NCBI GenBank assembly: GCA_045576855.1
Contig: JAZNHG010000059.1
Span: 1 to 64,000, forward strand
Direction of reading: 5' to 3'
DNA length: 64,000 bases
DNA from: Colimorpha sp045576855
GTDB lineage: Bacteria > Bacteroidota > Bacteroidia > Bacteroidales > P3
The position numbers were made by a program, and so were the translations under genes. The notes beneath the pieces are model-generated. The model was not told the origin of the DNA, ran no database searches, and was given only the letters and a program-made list of their open reading frames with translations. Position 1 is the stretch's first letter. Each line of letters begins with the position of its first letter. Below are positions 26,002 through 33,684 of the stretch, piece after piece.

Positions 26002-26487
26002 TTACATTCCAAATTGTTTTCCAAGCAACTCGATTTTCTGAATCACATTCGTCATATCGTCTTCAGTATAGCCAAGTTGTTCAAAAACATGAGTCAAATA
26101 CCCAAATGCTTTTTCGTTTTTACAAACGCTAGCAATACCAAAGCCCATATACAAAGTTGAATCTAAAGCTGCTTTATTGGTAATTGGCTTCAATCCATTA
26201 ACGATATCCTGCACTCTGTTGTGTCCGCCTCTTTGGGCATATGAAACAAATTGACTCTCTGAGATGTTAAGAGCCTTCATCTCATACTCAATCATCTTGA
26301 GTGCTTCTTGTTTTTCCGCCACACCCTGAGCGAAACTCATTATTGATGTTTCGAAACCAAGTATTGCCAATCGCTGTTCTGTTGTTACACCCTGGAACAA
26401 ATCCTTTGAAATGTCTCCAATAGGATTTGATGTACTTTGCGTGTTCGTTGTTTTCTGAGATCCGAACAAATCTCTAAAAAATCCCAT
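26002..26487 (-). CDS. TerB-like helical protein of unknown function
   Basis: The 161 residues begin MGFFRDLFGSQKTT, a Phe/Leu-rich amphipathic start, followed by an all-helical region with the pattern FGYLTHVFEQLGYTEDDMTNV, reminiscent of TerB/DjlA-type bundles; this resemblance is weak and remains a suggestion. First of three co-directional AT-rich genes with a 69-residue membrane protein and a J-domain protein. The promoter at about 26828 leaves a long leader of some 335 nt containing two hairpins. Confidence 0.6.
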   Translation of the reverse strand: MGFFRDLFGSQKTTNTQSTSNPIGDISKDLFQGVTTEQRLAILGFETSIMSFAQGVAEKQEALKMIEYEMKALNISESQFVSYAQRGGHNRVQDIVNGLKPITNKAALDSTLYMGFGIASVCKNEKAFGYLTHVFEQLGYTEDDMTNVIQKIELLGKQFGM

Positions 26488-26526
26488 ATTGATACTTTTT
26501 TACTTGCCTACTCTGTAATGCAGTTT

Positions 26527-26737
26527 TCGGCTTCCCCGCTTGTTGTTATGAGCCGGAAGCCGATGTTTGAATAAGGGACATTAAGAAAGGCGCAAATCCT
26601 TTCGATAATTGTCACTTATTCTTTGAGAAGGTGGTCTGGAATTACCTTTGTGTAAATAAGTGGGGAAAGAATCCACGCCATCGCGTGAACTATCCGCAAT
26701 CTTATTTCCACACAGATGTAAATGATTTTCCAGACCG
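26527..26737 (-). other. Long hairpin-rich leader
   Basis: The 348 nt between 26487 and 26836 carry no gene. A perfect 9-bp hairpin TCGGCTTCC/GGAAGCCGA (26527-26562) is followed by an imperfect inverted repeat with arms GGTCTGGAA..TGTGTAAATAAG (26629-26658 region) and CTTATTTCCACACA..TTTTCCAGACC (26701-26737 region). It may be a structured leader of the TerB-like gene or a small mobile inverted-repeat element. Confidence 0.5.
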
Positions 26738-26827
26738 TTTACTCAAAGGAAACAAGAGCGTCAAGCTCAATATGTCTTTGTTATATTTTACGTTTTATGT
26801 CATATTCATTTTATCAATTTCACGCTG

Positions 26828-26862
26828 CAAAGATACTAAAGAGACATTGCCTGTTCGGCAAG
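26828..26862 (-). promoter_or_regulatory. Promoter of the TerB-like/J-domain genes
   Basis: Minus strand TATCTTTG at 26828-26835 overlapping the end of the zeta-partner gene; the upstream box is weaker. Confidence 0.5.
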
Positions 26863-27018
26863 GACTTGCTTTGCCGGAATATGCTGTATCTCTCCGTCGG
26901 AGTTCTGCACGATGACACACTCGTCGTGCAAGGCTTTTTCTTGCAACATACGTTTCTCGGCCAATCGCAAACCCTCGTCTATTTTATCTTGCAATTCAAA
27001 TATTTCCTTTTCTGACAT
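26836..27018 (-). CDS. Small partner of the zeta-type toxin
   Basis: Sixty residues (MSEKEIFELQDKIDEGLRLAEKRML...), helical and acidic/basic mixed, ending in QVLAEQAMSL. It overlaps the end of the zeta-type toxin gene by 23 nt, which implies translational coupling. In Bacteroidetes, small genes beside zeta kinases may act as antitoxins, although the classic epsilon antitoxin lies upstream. No clear family; the role is inferred from position. Confidence 0.65.
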   Translation of the reverse strand: MSEKEIFELQDKIDEGLRLAEKRMLQEKALHDECVIVQNSDGEIQHIPAKQVLAEQAMSL

Positions 27019-27583
27019 GGCTTATTATCTGATTGTATATTTCTTCATTGTTTATTACCGTTTTGATAGTCTTGCCTCCAACTGCCACATTGCGACGAAG
27101 TGTGGTGCTATTGTCGTAGATGCTCCATGAATCCACCTCTGCGGCATAAAGGTTGAAGAGGTTCTGGATTCCACTGACGTAGCGACGGCGAATGATGTCT
27201 TCGGGGATATCATGTCCCCCTTTGCTTACACGCTCGGCTACGCGCTGAATGGCCAATTCCGGGGAATTCAGCCAAAAGAACAGCAACGTTACACGGTAAC
27301 CTTTGTTATGGGCTCGACGAACAAGATTGACATAGGAGCGTGTGGCAAGAGTGGTCTCGATGGAGAAAGACTCCTCTCGGGCGAGAAGTTCCTCTATGCG
27401 CTTCAACATAAGCCTGCCAGCCTCGATGGCCACATCTGCAGGATTGAAAGGAGACAATCCTCGTGCTATCTCATCGGCATTGACGAACTCACGACAGTCA
27501 AGAATATCGGGCAAAACGGTATATGAGGCAGTGGTTTTTCCAGCCCCGTTACAGCCCCCGATGATGTATAACATCTTGTCCAT
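26996..27583 (-). CDS. Zeta-toxin-like P-loop kinase
   Basis: The 195 residues begin MDKMLYIIGGCNGAGKTTAS, with the Walker A GGCNGAGKTT. The lid/substrate region ADEIARGLSPFNP and the conserved SIETTLATRSY stretch match the zeta-toxin/UDP-N-acetylglucosamine kinase family, many of whose Bacteroidetes members are of unknown substrate. The start at 27583 is chosen by the P-loop position; an upstream in-frame ATG would add 26 residues of non-matching sequence. TATCTTTG sits immediately upstream, so the mRNA is nearly leaderless. It overlaps its 60-residue partner. Confidence 0.85.
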   Translation of the reverse strand: MDKMLYIIGGCNGAGKTTASYTVLPDILDCREFVNADEIARGLSPFNPADVAIEAGRLMLKRIEELLAREESFSIETTLATRSYVNLVRRAHNKGYRVTLLFFWLNSPELAIQRVAERVSKGGHDIPEDIIRRRYVSGIQNLFNLYAAEVDSWSIYDNSTTLRRNVAVGGKTIKTVINNEEIYNQIISHVRKGNI

Positions 27584-27695
27584 TTCAATTTGCAAAGATA
27601 CGAAGAATATTTTAATCGGCAAAATTATTTCCCAAACCATCCGCCATAACCATCGGCCCATCGTGCCCTATCAACTAGATAAGGGTGGGCGGTGG

Positions 27696-30620
27696 TCAGA
27701 TGGTAAAGCGGTGGCGGCCGCTGCCGAGGATTTGTTTTTCGGCGTGGCCGTCGGCGGTGGGCAGGTAGACTTCGGCGGTGGTGTTGGGCGGGATGACGAT
27801 GGTCCATTCGATGCCTTCGCCGGTACGGCGCCAGTGGCTCTCGATGGTGCCGCTGACGGAGCGGTAGGTGCAATCGACGCGGTTCAGGCCCTCGACGAAG
27901 GTGGGGCGAAACTGTATCTTGCTGTAGCCGGGTTCGAGGGGTCGGATGCCGGCGAGGTATTCGTATTCCCAAAGGAGGAGGTCGCCGAGGAGCATGACGT
28001 GGTTGGCGCTGTTCATTGAGGCCAATAATTGGCCGTTCGCTCCCATAAGGTCGCGTTCGCCGCCCGCGTCGCCGTTCCAGAGTTCCCAGATGGTGGTAGC
28101 GCCGCGCCGGGCCATGTAGCCCCACGAGGGGTAGGTGGTGTCGGTGGCCAGGCGGAGGGCCAGGTCGGTGCGGCCGTAATAGGTCAGCGTGCGCATCAGT
28201 TGTTGTATGCCGACTACGCCGGTGCTGACGTGTCCGCCGAAGTCGTTCATCGTTTTGTTGATGATATTGGCAAACACCTTGTCCTCAAGTACGCCGGGCA
28301 CCATGTCGAACCACAGCGGCAGGATGTTGGCTGTGACGGTACCGTTGGCGTAGTTGCCCGTGAGGGTGTCAAGATATCGTGCGTTGTAGGCGGCAGTGAC
28401 GCTGTCGTATTCCCGTTGGAAGAAGTCGGCATCGTCGTCCTTGTCAAGCCAGATGGCAAAGCCCCTCATAATAATGCAAAGGTAGCAGTAGAAGGGGGTG
28501 GAAATGGCGGCGGCCTCGGTGATGCGGCTGGGGTCCTTGGAGTGGATCATCTCGGGGCTCTCGGGCGGCATGCACCAGTCGCCGTAGCAGTCGCGCGTCA
28601 TGATTCCGTCCTTGAGGTACCACAGTTTCATGTGCAACAGCCATTTGCGCATGGCGTCGTAGTGTTTTCGCATGGGCTCGATGTCGCCGAAGCGGGTGTA
28701 GAGCATGTCGGCCACGGTGATGAAGGCCCCCGGCCAGGTCATATTGTCGGTGTAGTTGCGCCAGTAGGCGGGGGCGACGTCGCTGAGCTGGCCGTTGGGC
28801 CACTGGCAGTCCTCGAGGTCCTGCAGCCACTTGGCGTAGAGTCGGTGGTTGTCGAAGAGGAAGCTCTCGCCGTAGCAGCCGGTGGTGCGGTCGCCGGTCC
28901 AGCCCATACGCTCGTCGCGCTGGGGGCAGTCGGTGGGCATGGAGCGGTAGTTGCCGCGGATGCCCCAGAAGGCGTTGCGGTGCACGGCGTTGATGACGTC
29001 GTTGTCGGTCTCGAAGGTGGAGGTGGAGGCCATCTGGTCGTAGAGGACGAGGCCGGTGACAGAAGACTTCAAGACTTCAAGACATCGAGACTCCGAGACA
29101 TTGTCAAATGGTAGGCCGCTGATTTCGACATAGCGGAAGCCGTGGTAGACAAATTGAAAATTGAGAATTGAAAATTGAGAATTGTCTGCCGCGATGTAGC
29201 GGTCGGTGCATTCGGCAGAGCGCAGGTTGTCGGTGTAGAGTGTGCTGTCGGCGGTGAGCAGTTCTGCATAACGGAGGGTTATGGTGTCCCCGTTTTTCAA
29301 TTTTAAATTTTCAATTTTCAATTCAAGTGTACCTACCATATTCTGCCCCATATCGAGAATCCATTTGTCGCCCTTGCGGAAGATGGACTTGGGCTTGAGG
29401 CGCTCCATGACGCGGATGTTGGGGTTGGGCTGCGGCGTGAGCCCGTATTCCAACCGCTGGGCGGCAATCTCGGCGCTGTCGGGGAAAGGCATGGAGGCAT
29501 CGTATTTGTCGTCGCGGCGCTTCCAGCGGGGGTTGAAGCGGTCCTCGTGGTTCATGTTGTGGCGGTCGTAGTCGACAACGGCGTCCTGCCATTGGCTGTC
29601 GTCGTAGTCGGTGTGGAGCCAGGCCCCAAGGGCTACGTCGAGGTGCTGGTCGAAAGTCTCGCCGTCGAACTCGTTGGCCTTGCGGATGGGTCCCCGATTG
29701 GTGATTCGCCAGCCTTCGCCTGACACAATGGTGTCGGCGGTGCCGTCCTTATAAAAGACCTCCAGCTGCATCAGCAGCTGCGGACGGCCGTAGTGGGCGG
29801 CGTGGTTGATGCCGCACCATTCCAGATAGTTGGTGTCGTGGCGCACAGTGGTGAAGCGGCCGGGGGCGAGGATGACGCCGACGGCGTTGTCGCCAGCTTG
29901 GAGCATATCGGTGACGTCGTAGGCGTTGAAGTACACACGGCGGGTGTAATCTGAAAGGGCAGGCTTCATCAGCTCGTCAGGAGCCACCTCCTGCCCATTG
30001 AAGAATGCTTGGTACTGGCCGAGGCCGCTGATGTAGAGGCGGGCATGGTCGATGTCCCGCCGCAGCTGGAACTCCTTGCGCAAGTAGCGGGCTGCCACCA
30101 CGGTATGGCCCTCTATCTTGTCGTCGGGGTAGTCGCGACCGATCCAATGGGCGTGCCAGTCGCTGCGGTCGAGGAGGCTGAGCTCGAAGTATTGGATGGG
30201 ACTCTCGAGGGTTTCTTTCCGCAGGCTGGCAGCCTGCGTTCCATCTTCGCGGGCTGGCAGCCCGCGTTCCAAAGCTCCGTATGTCACGGTGGTGTAAACC
30301 CGCCACCAGCAGCGGTCGCGGCTCTTGAGGGGCCTGCCGGCGTAGGGGATGTAGAGCATCTGCGAGGTGTCGACGGTCTGCGAGTCCCACAGGTCGCCCT
30401 CGCCGCGACGGGCCTTCTCCTCGCTGCTGGCCACGATGACGCGGTAACTGGTCTGCATGACGTTGTCCACCTTTGCCTCGTAGTTCCAGCTGAAGCGTGG
30501 CGTGGCGGTAGCCAGGGGCATACTTCCGTCTTGCATCTCAACGGTGAGGTTGGTTATCTCCACCTTGCTGCCGCAGGAGACGAACAAAAAAGTAAGGAGG
30601 ATGGGGATGAGGTGTTTCAT
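27696..30620 (-). CDS. Alpha-L-rhamnosidase, GH78, lipoprotein
   Basis: Exported to the envelope by a lipoprotein signal (PILLTFLFVSCGSK) and 974 residues long. Removes alpha-L-rhamnose from plant or bacterial glycans by inversion. Order: N-terminal beta domain, the GH78 accessory region with ARLYISGLGQYQAFFNGQEV, and the (alpha/alpha)6 catalytic domain containing DCPQRDERMGWTGD with the catalytic acid in this stretch. Three repeat-derived inserts are read in frame: SRCLEVLKSS (29067-29096), QFSILNFQF (29148-29181) and LKIENLKLKN (29297-29328), plus a GCTGGCAGCC palindrome pair at 30220-30270. Confidence 0.9.
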   Translation of the reverse strand: MKHLIPILLTFLFVSCGSKVEITNLTVEMQDGSMPLATATPRFSWNYEAKVDNVMQTSYRVIVASSEEKARRGEGDLWDSQTVDTSQMLYIPYAGRPLKSRDRCWWRVYTTVTYGALERGLPAREDGTQAASLRKETLESPIQYFELSLLDRSDWHAHWIGRDYPDDKIEGHTVVAARYLRKEFQLRRDIDHARLYISGLGQYQAFFNGQEVAPDELMKPALSDYTRRVYFNAYDVTDMLQAGDNAVGVILAPGRFTTVRHDTNYLEWCGINHAAHYGRPQLLMQLEVFYKDGTADTIVSGEGWRITNRGPIRKANEFDGETFDQHLDVALGAWLHTDYDDSQWQDAVVDYDRHNMNHEDRFNPRWKRRDDKYDASMPFPDSAEIAAQRLEYGLTPQPNPNIRVMERLKPKSIFRKGDKWILDMGQNMVGTLELKIENLKLKNGDTITLRYAELLTADSTLYTDNLRSAECTDRYIAADNSQFSILNFQFVYHGFRYVEISGLPFDNVSESRCLEVLKSSVTGLVLYDQMASTSTFETDNDVINAVHRNAFWGIRGNYRSMPTDCPQRDERMGWTGDRTTGCYGESFLFDNHRLYAKWLQDLEDCQWPNGQLSDVAPAYWRNYTDNMTWPGAFITVADMLYTRFGDIEPMRKHYDAMRKWLLHMKLWYLKDGIMTRDCYGDWCMPPESPEMIHSKDPSRITEAAAISTPFYCYLCIIMRGFAIWLDKDDDADFFQREYDSVTAAYNARYLDTLTGNYANGTVTANILPLWFDMVPGVLEDKVFANIINKTMNDFGGHVSTGVVGIQQLMRTLTYYGRTDLALRLATDTTYPSWGYMARRGATTIWELWNGDAGGERDLMGANGQLLASMNSANHVMLLGDLLLWEYEYLAGIRPLEPGYSKIQFRPTFVEGLNRVDCTYRSVSGTIESHWRRTGEGIEWTIVIPPNTTAEVYLPTADGHAEKQILGSGRHRFTI

Positions 30621-32348
30621 AGGGCTATTGGTATAATGGAATTATGTACTCTCCTGGACCGACAGTGCGCTCGTAGCGGCTACCGGGGTACACCGTGACA
30701 GTAGCACCAGTGGGAATTACGAGTTTAACGCTTTTTACTTTTAACTCTTCACTTTTCACCTCCACCTTGATGTCGCCGTATTGTGTGGGCTTGGTGCACC
30801 GAACCCACTCGACGCCCTCAACAGGCTGCGGGTCGACGAAGAAGTGCTTGTAACCCGGCTGTGCTGGGTCGGGGCGGATGCCGGCGAGGGCCTGGTAGAA
30901 CCACGTGCCGATGCCGTTGTAGCAGTTGTGCACGCGGCTGCGGTCTTCCTTGCCCGGGCGGCCGCAATCCCACGACTCCCAGGTGGTGGAGGGAAAAGAC
31001 TTCGAGACTTCAAGACTTCGAGACATCAAGCTGTCCTGACGACCCGATGACTCCATCATATACAGGTAGCCGGGGTAGTCGGGCTGGCGCAGCAAGGTGG
31101 CCATCAGGTCGCTCTGCCGCTCGCGGATGCACCATTCGGTGAAGATGGGGGTACCCATGAGACCGAAAGCCACGTGGTCGCGGTAGCGGCCGTGGATATC
31201 TTTGATTAATTGCGCCTTTACCGCGGCTGCCGTGGCGCTGTCGGGCGGCACGTCCATCAGCAGGGCATAGGCCATGTCCAGCGGCGTTCCGTTGGCGTAG
31301 GTGTGGGTCTCGGGATGGTAGAAGTGGCGGTGGATGGCGTCAACGACCCGTTGCCGCCGGGCGGCAAAGCGCTCCGCATCACTCCAATGCCTTGTCATGC
31401 GGGCCATCTGCTCCATGTCAGCCAGGCAGTCAGCGATGAAACAGCTGCTGGCGTGCAGCACGCTCTCGCCGCCCTTGTCGACACCTTCGGGGACGGCCCA
31501 GTCGGCCAAAAACCAACTATGCTGCTCCGTATCGTCCCACGGCTGCAAGATGCCGTCCACGCTGTGCCGCGCAATGTAGTCCATCCAGCGGCACATGTCG
31601 TCGTAGTGGCGGTAGATGAGCGTGGGGTCGTCATAGTTGAGGTAAGTGCGCCACGGGGCCTTGACGATGAAGCCCTGCCAGTAGGGGCCGCCGCCGGTGC
31701 GGAAGGCCGGTGCCACGTATGGCAGGTCGCCGGTGCTGTCCAGCGCGTCGTGCCAGGCCAGCATCCAGTTGGCATAGACGTCGCGCACATCCCAAAGGGT
31801 CTGCAGCGTGTTGGTCGACGAGTTGCCGTCGCCGCCGTAGCCCATGCGCTCTATGTGCGGACAGTCAACCATGTAGCCGCTGAAGGTGAGGCAGCTGAGG
31901 GTGTACTTCACCATGTCGTGGATGGCGTTGAGCCGCGGGTCACTGCACTCGAAGGTGGCACCGCCCGCAGGGTCGACGGCAGAAATCTGCACAGCACTGG
32001 CCGTGGCGATGGGAGTGTCCAAGCCGTAGGCGACATAATGTCCAAGGCCGGAGACCTTGACATAACGGAAAGCGTGCATATGGAAGCGGTTGGTGAAGTG
32101 GATGTCGTCGTCGCCGGTTCCGTCGCTTATGTAGATATCGGTCTCGGTATGAGGAGGCTTGGCGTCGAGGTGGTCGAGGTATTCCATGGTTATCGAGTCG
32201 CCCTTGGGGATAGGCAGGCAGTCCAATTGGAACCAGCCCGTCACCACGCGTCCGAAATCGAAGAGGAGCGTGCCGTCTGTCAGGGTGTCGACCGATTGAA
32301 ACTGAAGTATATCGACGATGCGGTTACCTTTGAATTCCTGTGAAGCTA

Positions 32349-32424
32349 TCGCAGGCTGGCAGCCTGCGTCCCATTGTCGCGGGCTGGCAGCCCGCGTCCC
32401 AAGCTGGCAGCCTGCGTCCCAGTA
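32349..32424. repeat. GCTGGCAGCC palindrome cluster in GH78
   Basis: Three palindromic units of the type GCAGGCTGGCAGCCTGC, GCGGGCTGGCAGCCCGC, joined by GTCCCA. They are translated in frame (WDAGCQPA, GTRAASP). A related pair occurs in the other GH78 at 30220-30270. Confidence 0.75.
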
Positions 32425-32559
32425 TGTTGCATTTCGCCAACTTTCCTTAACCCGCGCATCGTAGCGTTCGCCGCCGAACTGCAGGGGCTGCCAGCTGCCG
32501 GTGTAGCTGTAGGGCGACGGCGAGGCCTCCCAGGTGCTGTCGGTGCTGGCAAGGCAAAT

Positions 32560-32637
32560 AGTGGGTAGTTGGTAGTGGGTAGTGGGCAGCACTTGTCCAC
32601 GTGTGCTATCCACTATCCACTACCCACTACCCACTAA
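32560..32637. repeat. CCACTAY dyad element, copy in GH78
   Basis: Arms of 7-nt units (GTGGGTA / CCACTAC) around the core AGCACTTGTCCACGTGTGCT. It is read in frame but introduces TAG. Confidence 0.85.
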
Positions 32638-33232
32638 ACTCGCCGTCCGCTCCACTACGGCCCAGACCACCGCCGGGGTGCCGTAGATGCGCCCCCAGCC
32701 CTGTCCGAGCCAGAGCATCAGCTCGTTGTCGCCCTCGCGCACCAAATTGGTGATATCGTAGGTCACCTCCAGCGCTCGCCGGTCGAGCTGGCTGACGGCA
32801 GGTTGCAACACCCAGTCCCCCACCTTGGTACCATTGAGGTACACCTCGTGATAGCCGAGCGAGACGACGCTGATGCTAAACGTGACGCTATGGCCAACGA
32901 CAGGTGCCAGGTCGGTGCGTTCCACCTCGAACGTGGTGCGCAGCATCGGGGTCTCGGCCCAGCCGCTGTCGGTGCGACAGCCAATGAAGTGAGCTCGGCG
33001 ACCTTGTGGAGCCAACTGCTGTGCAGCCACTGTCAGTGACGACAGCAGCAGGCAGAGCAGCAAGGCGTACTTTCTCATACTTGTCATCCTTTCCAACGGG
33101 TATATTCGAAGTGCAAAAGTACAAAAAAATTGGAAATCGTGAAGCGAAAAATGAAAGTCCCCCCCCACATCCCCGACGTACCCCTCGAGCCAAGCCCCCA
33201 CATCGCACTCCGCATCACCCTACTTTATCCCT

Positions 33233-33372
33233 GCTAAAACCTTATCAACTACTACCTTAGTAGGTGTTGGTAAGGTGTTGGTAAGGCGTTGGTAAGGCGT
33301 TGGTAAGGAGATGATAGGTTGGGAACCTGTATTTCAGTGTGTTACAAAGGCCGTTTTTCGCGTCACAACAGG
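33233..33372 (-). repeat. Intergenic repeat element, family A, copy 2
   Basis: Minus strand: CCTGTTGTGACGCGAAAAACG, TGTAACACACTGAAATACAG, CCCAACCTATCATC, then TTACCAACGCC-type 11-nt units, and the right part CTACTACCTTAGTAG-type dyad and GTTGATAAGGTTTTAGC. The right end matches the 63208 copy. Confidence 0.85.
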
Positions 33373-33375
33373 TGA

Positions 33376-33615
33376 GGGTGTGGAGAGCGGAGAGTGGAGA
33401 ATGGAGAGTGGAGAGCGGAGAGTGGAGAGTGGAGAACGAGCTGCCGCCTCTTGGTACGCAGGCGGCTCGCCTGCGGGATGAGAGTGGAGAACGGGCTGCC
33501 GCCTCTTGGTACGCAGGCGGCTCGCCTGCGGGATGAGAGTGGAGAACGGGCTGCCGCCGCTTGGTACGCAGGCGGCTCGCCTGCGGGATGAGAGTGGAGA
33601 GCGGAGAGTGGAGCT
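33376..33615. repeat. Heptamer minisatellite and three 55-bp tandem repeats
   Basis: GAGAGTGG/GAGAATGG heptamers (33376-33437, 33591-33615) flank three copies of a 55-bp unit beginning CTGCCGCCTC at 33441, 33496 and 33551. Each contains the palindrome GCAGGCGGCTCGCCTGC. Non-coding; open frames over it are repeat artefacts. The region 33079-33684 has no gene. Confidence 0.9.
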
Positions 33616-33684
33616 TCTTTACTATTGTCTATCACTCCCTTTCACTTCTTTCACTTCTTTCACTTCATTTCACTTCTATCTTTT

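Larger units (their letters stand above)
30625..33078 (-). pseudogene. Second GH78 alpha-L-rhamnosidase, interrupted by an in-frame TAG
   Basis: The signal peptide (MRKYALLLCLLLSSLTVAA) begins at 33078 and the N-terminal GH78 domain follows. At 32620-32622 a TAG stop falls inside a CCACTAY-type dyad repeat (32560-32637); the frame then continues without shift to 30625. The catalytic region shows MVDCPHIERMGYGGDGNSS, so the downstream part is otherwise intact. The equivalent dyad in the neighbouring GH97 gene (37456) has GAG where TAG stands here. Whether a full enzyme is made by suppression, restart (GTG at 32613) or not at all is unknown. Also carries SRSLEVSKS at about 30999-31030. Confidence 0.8.

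Noticed and set aside
32560..32637. TAG read as an amino acid (alternative code)
   Set aside because: Several other genes here end properly with TAG, and only this one gene is interrupted, so a mutation in a repeat is simpler.
33376..33615. CRISPR array
   Set aside because: The repeats are contiguous with no unique spacers of constant length, and no cas genes lie nearby.
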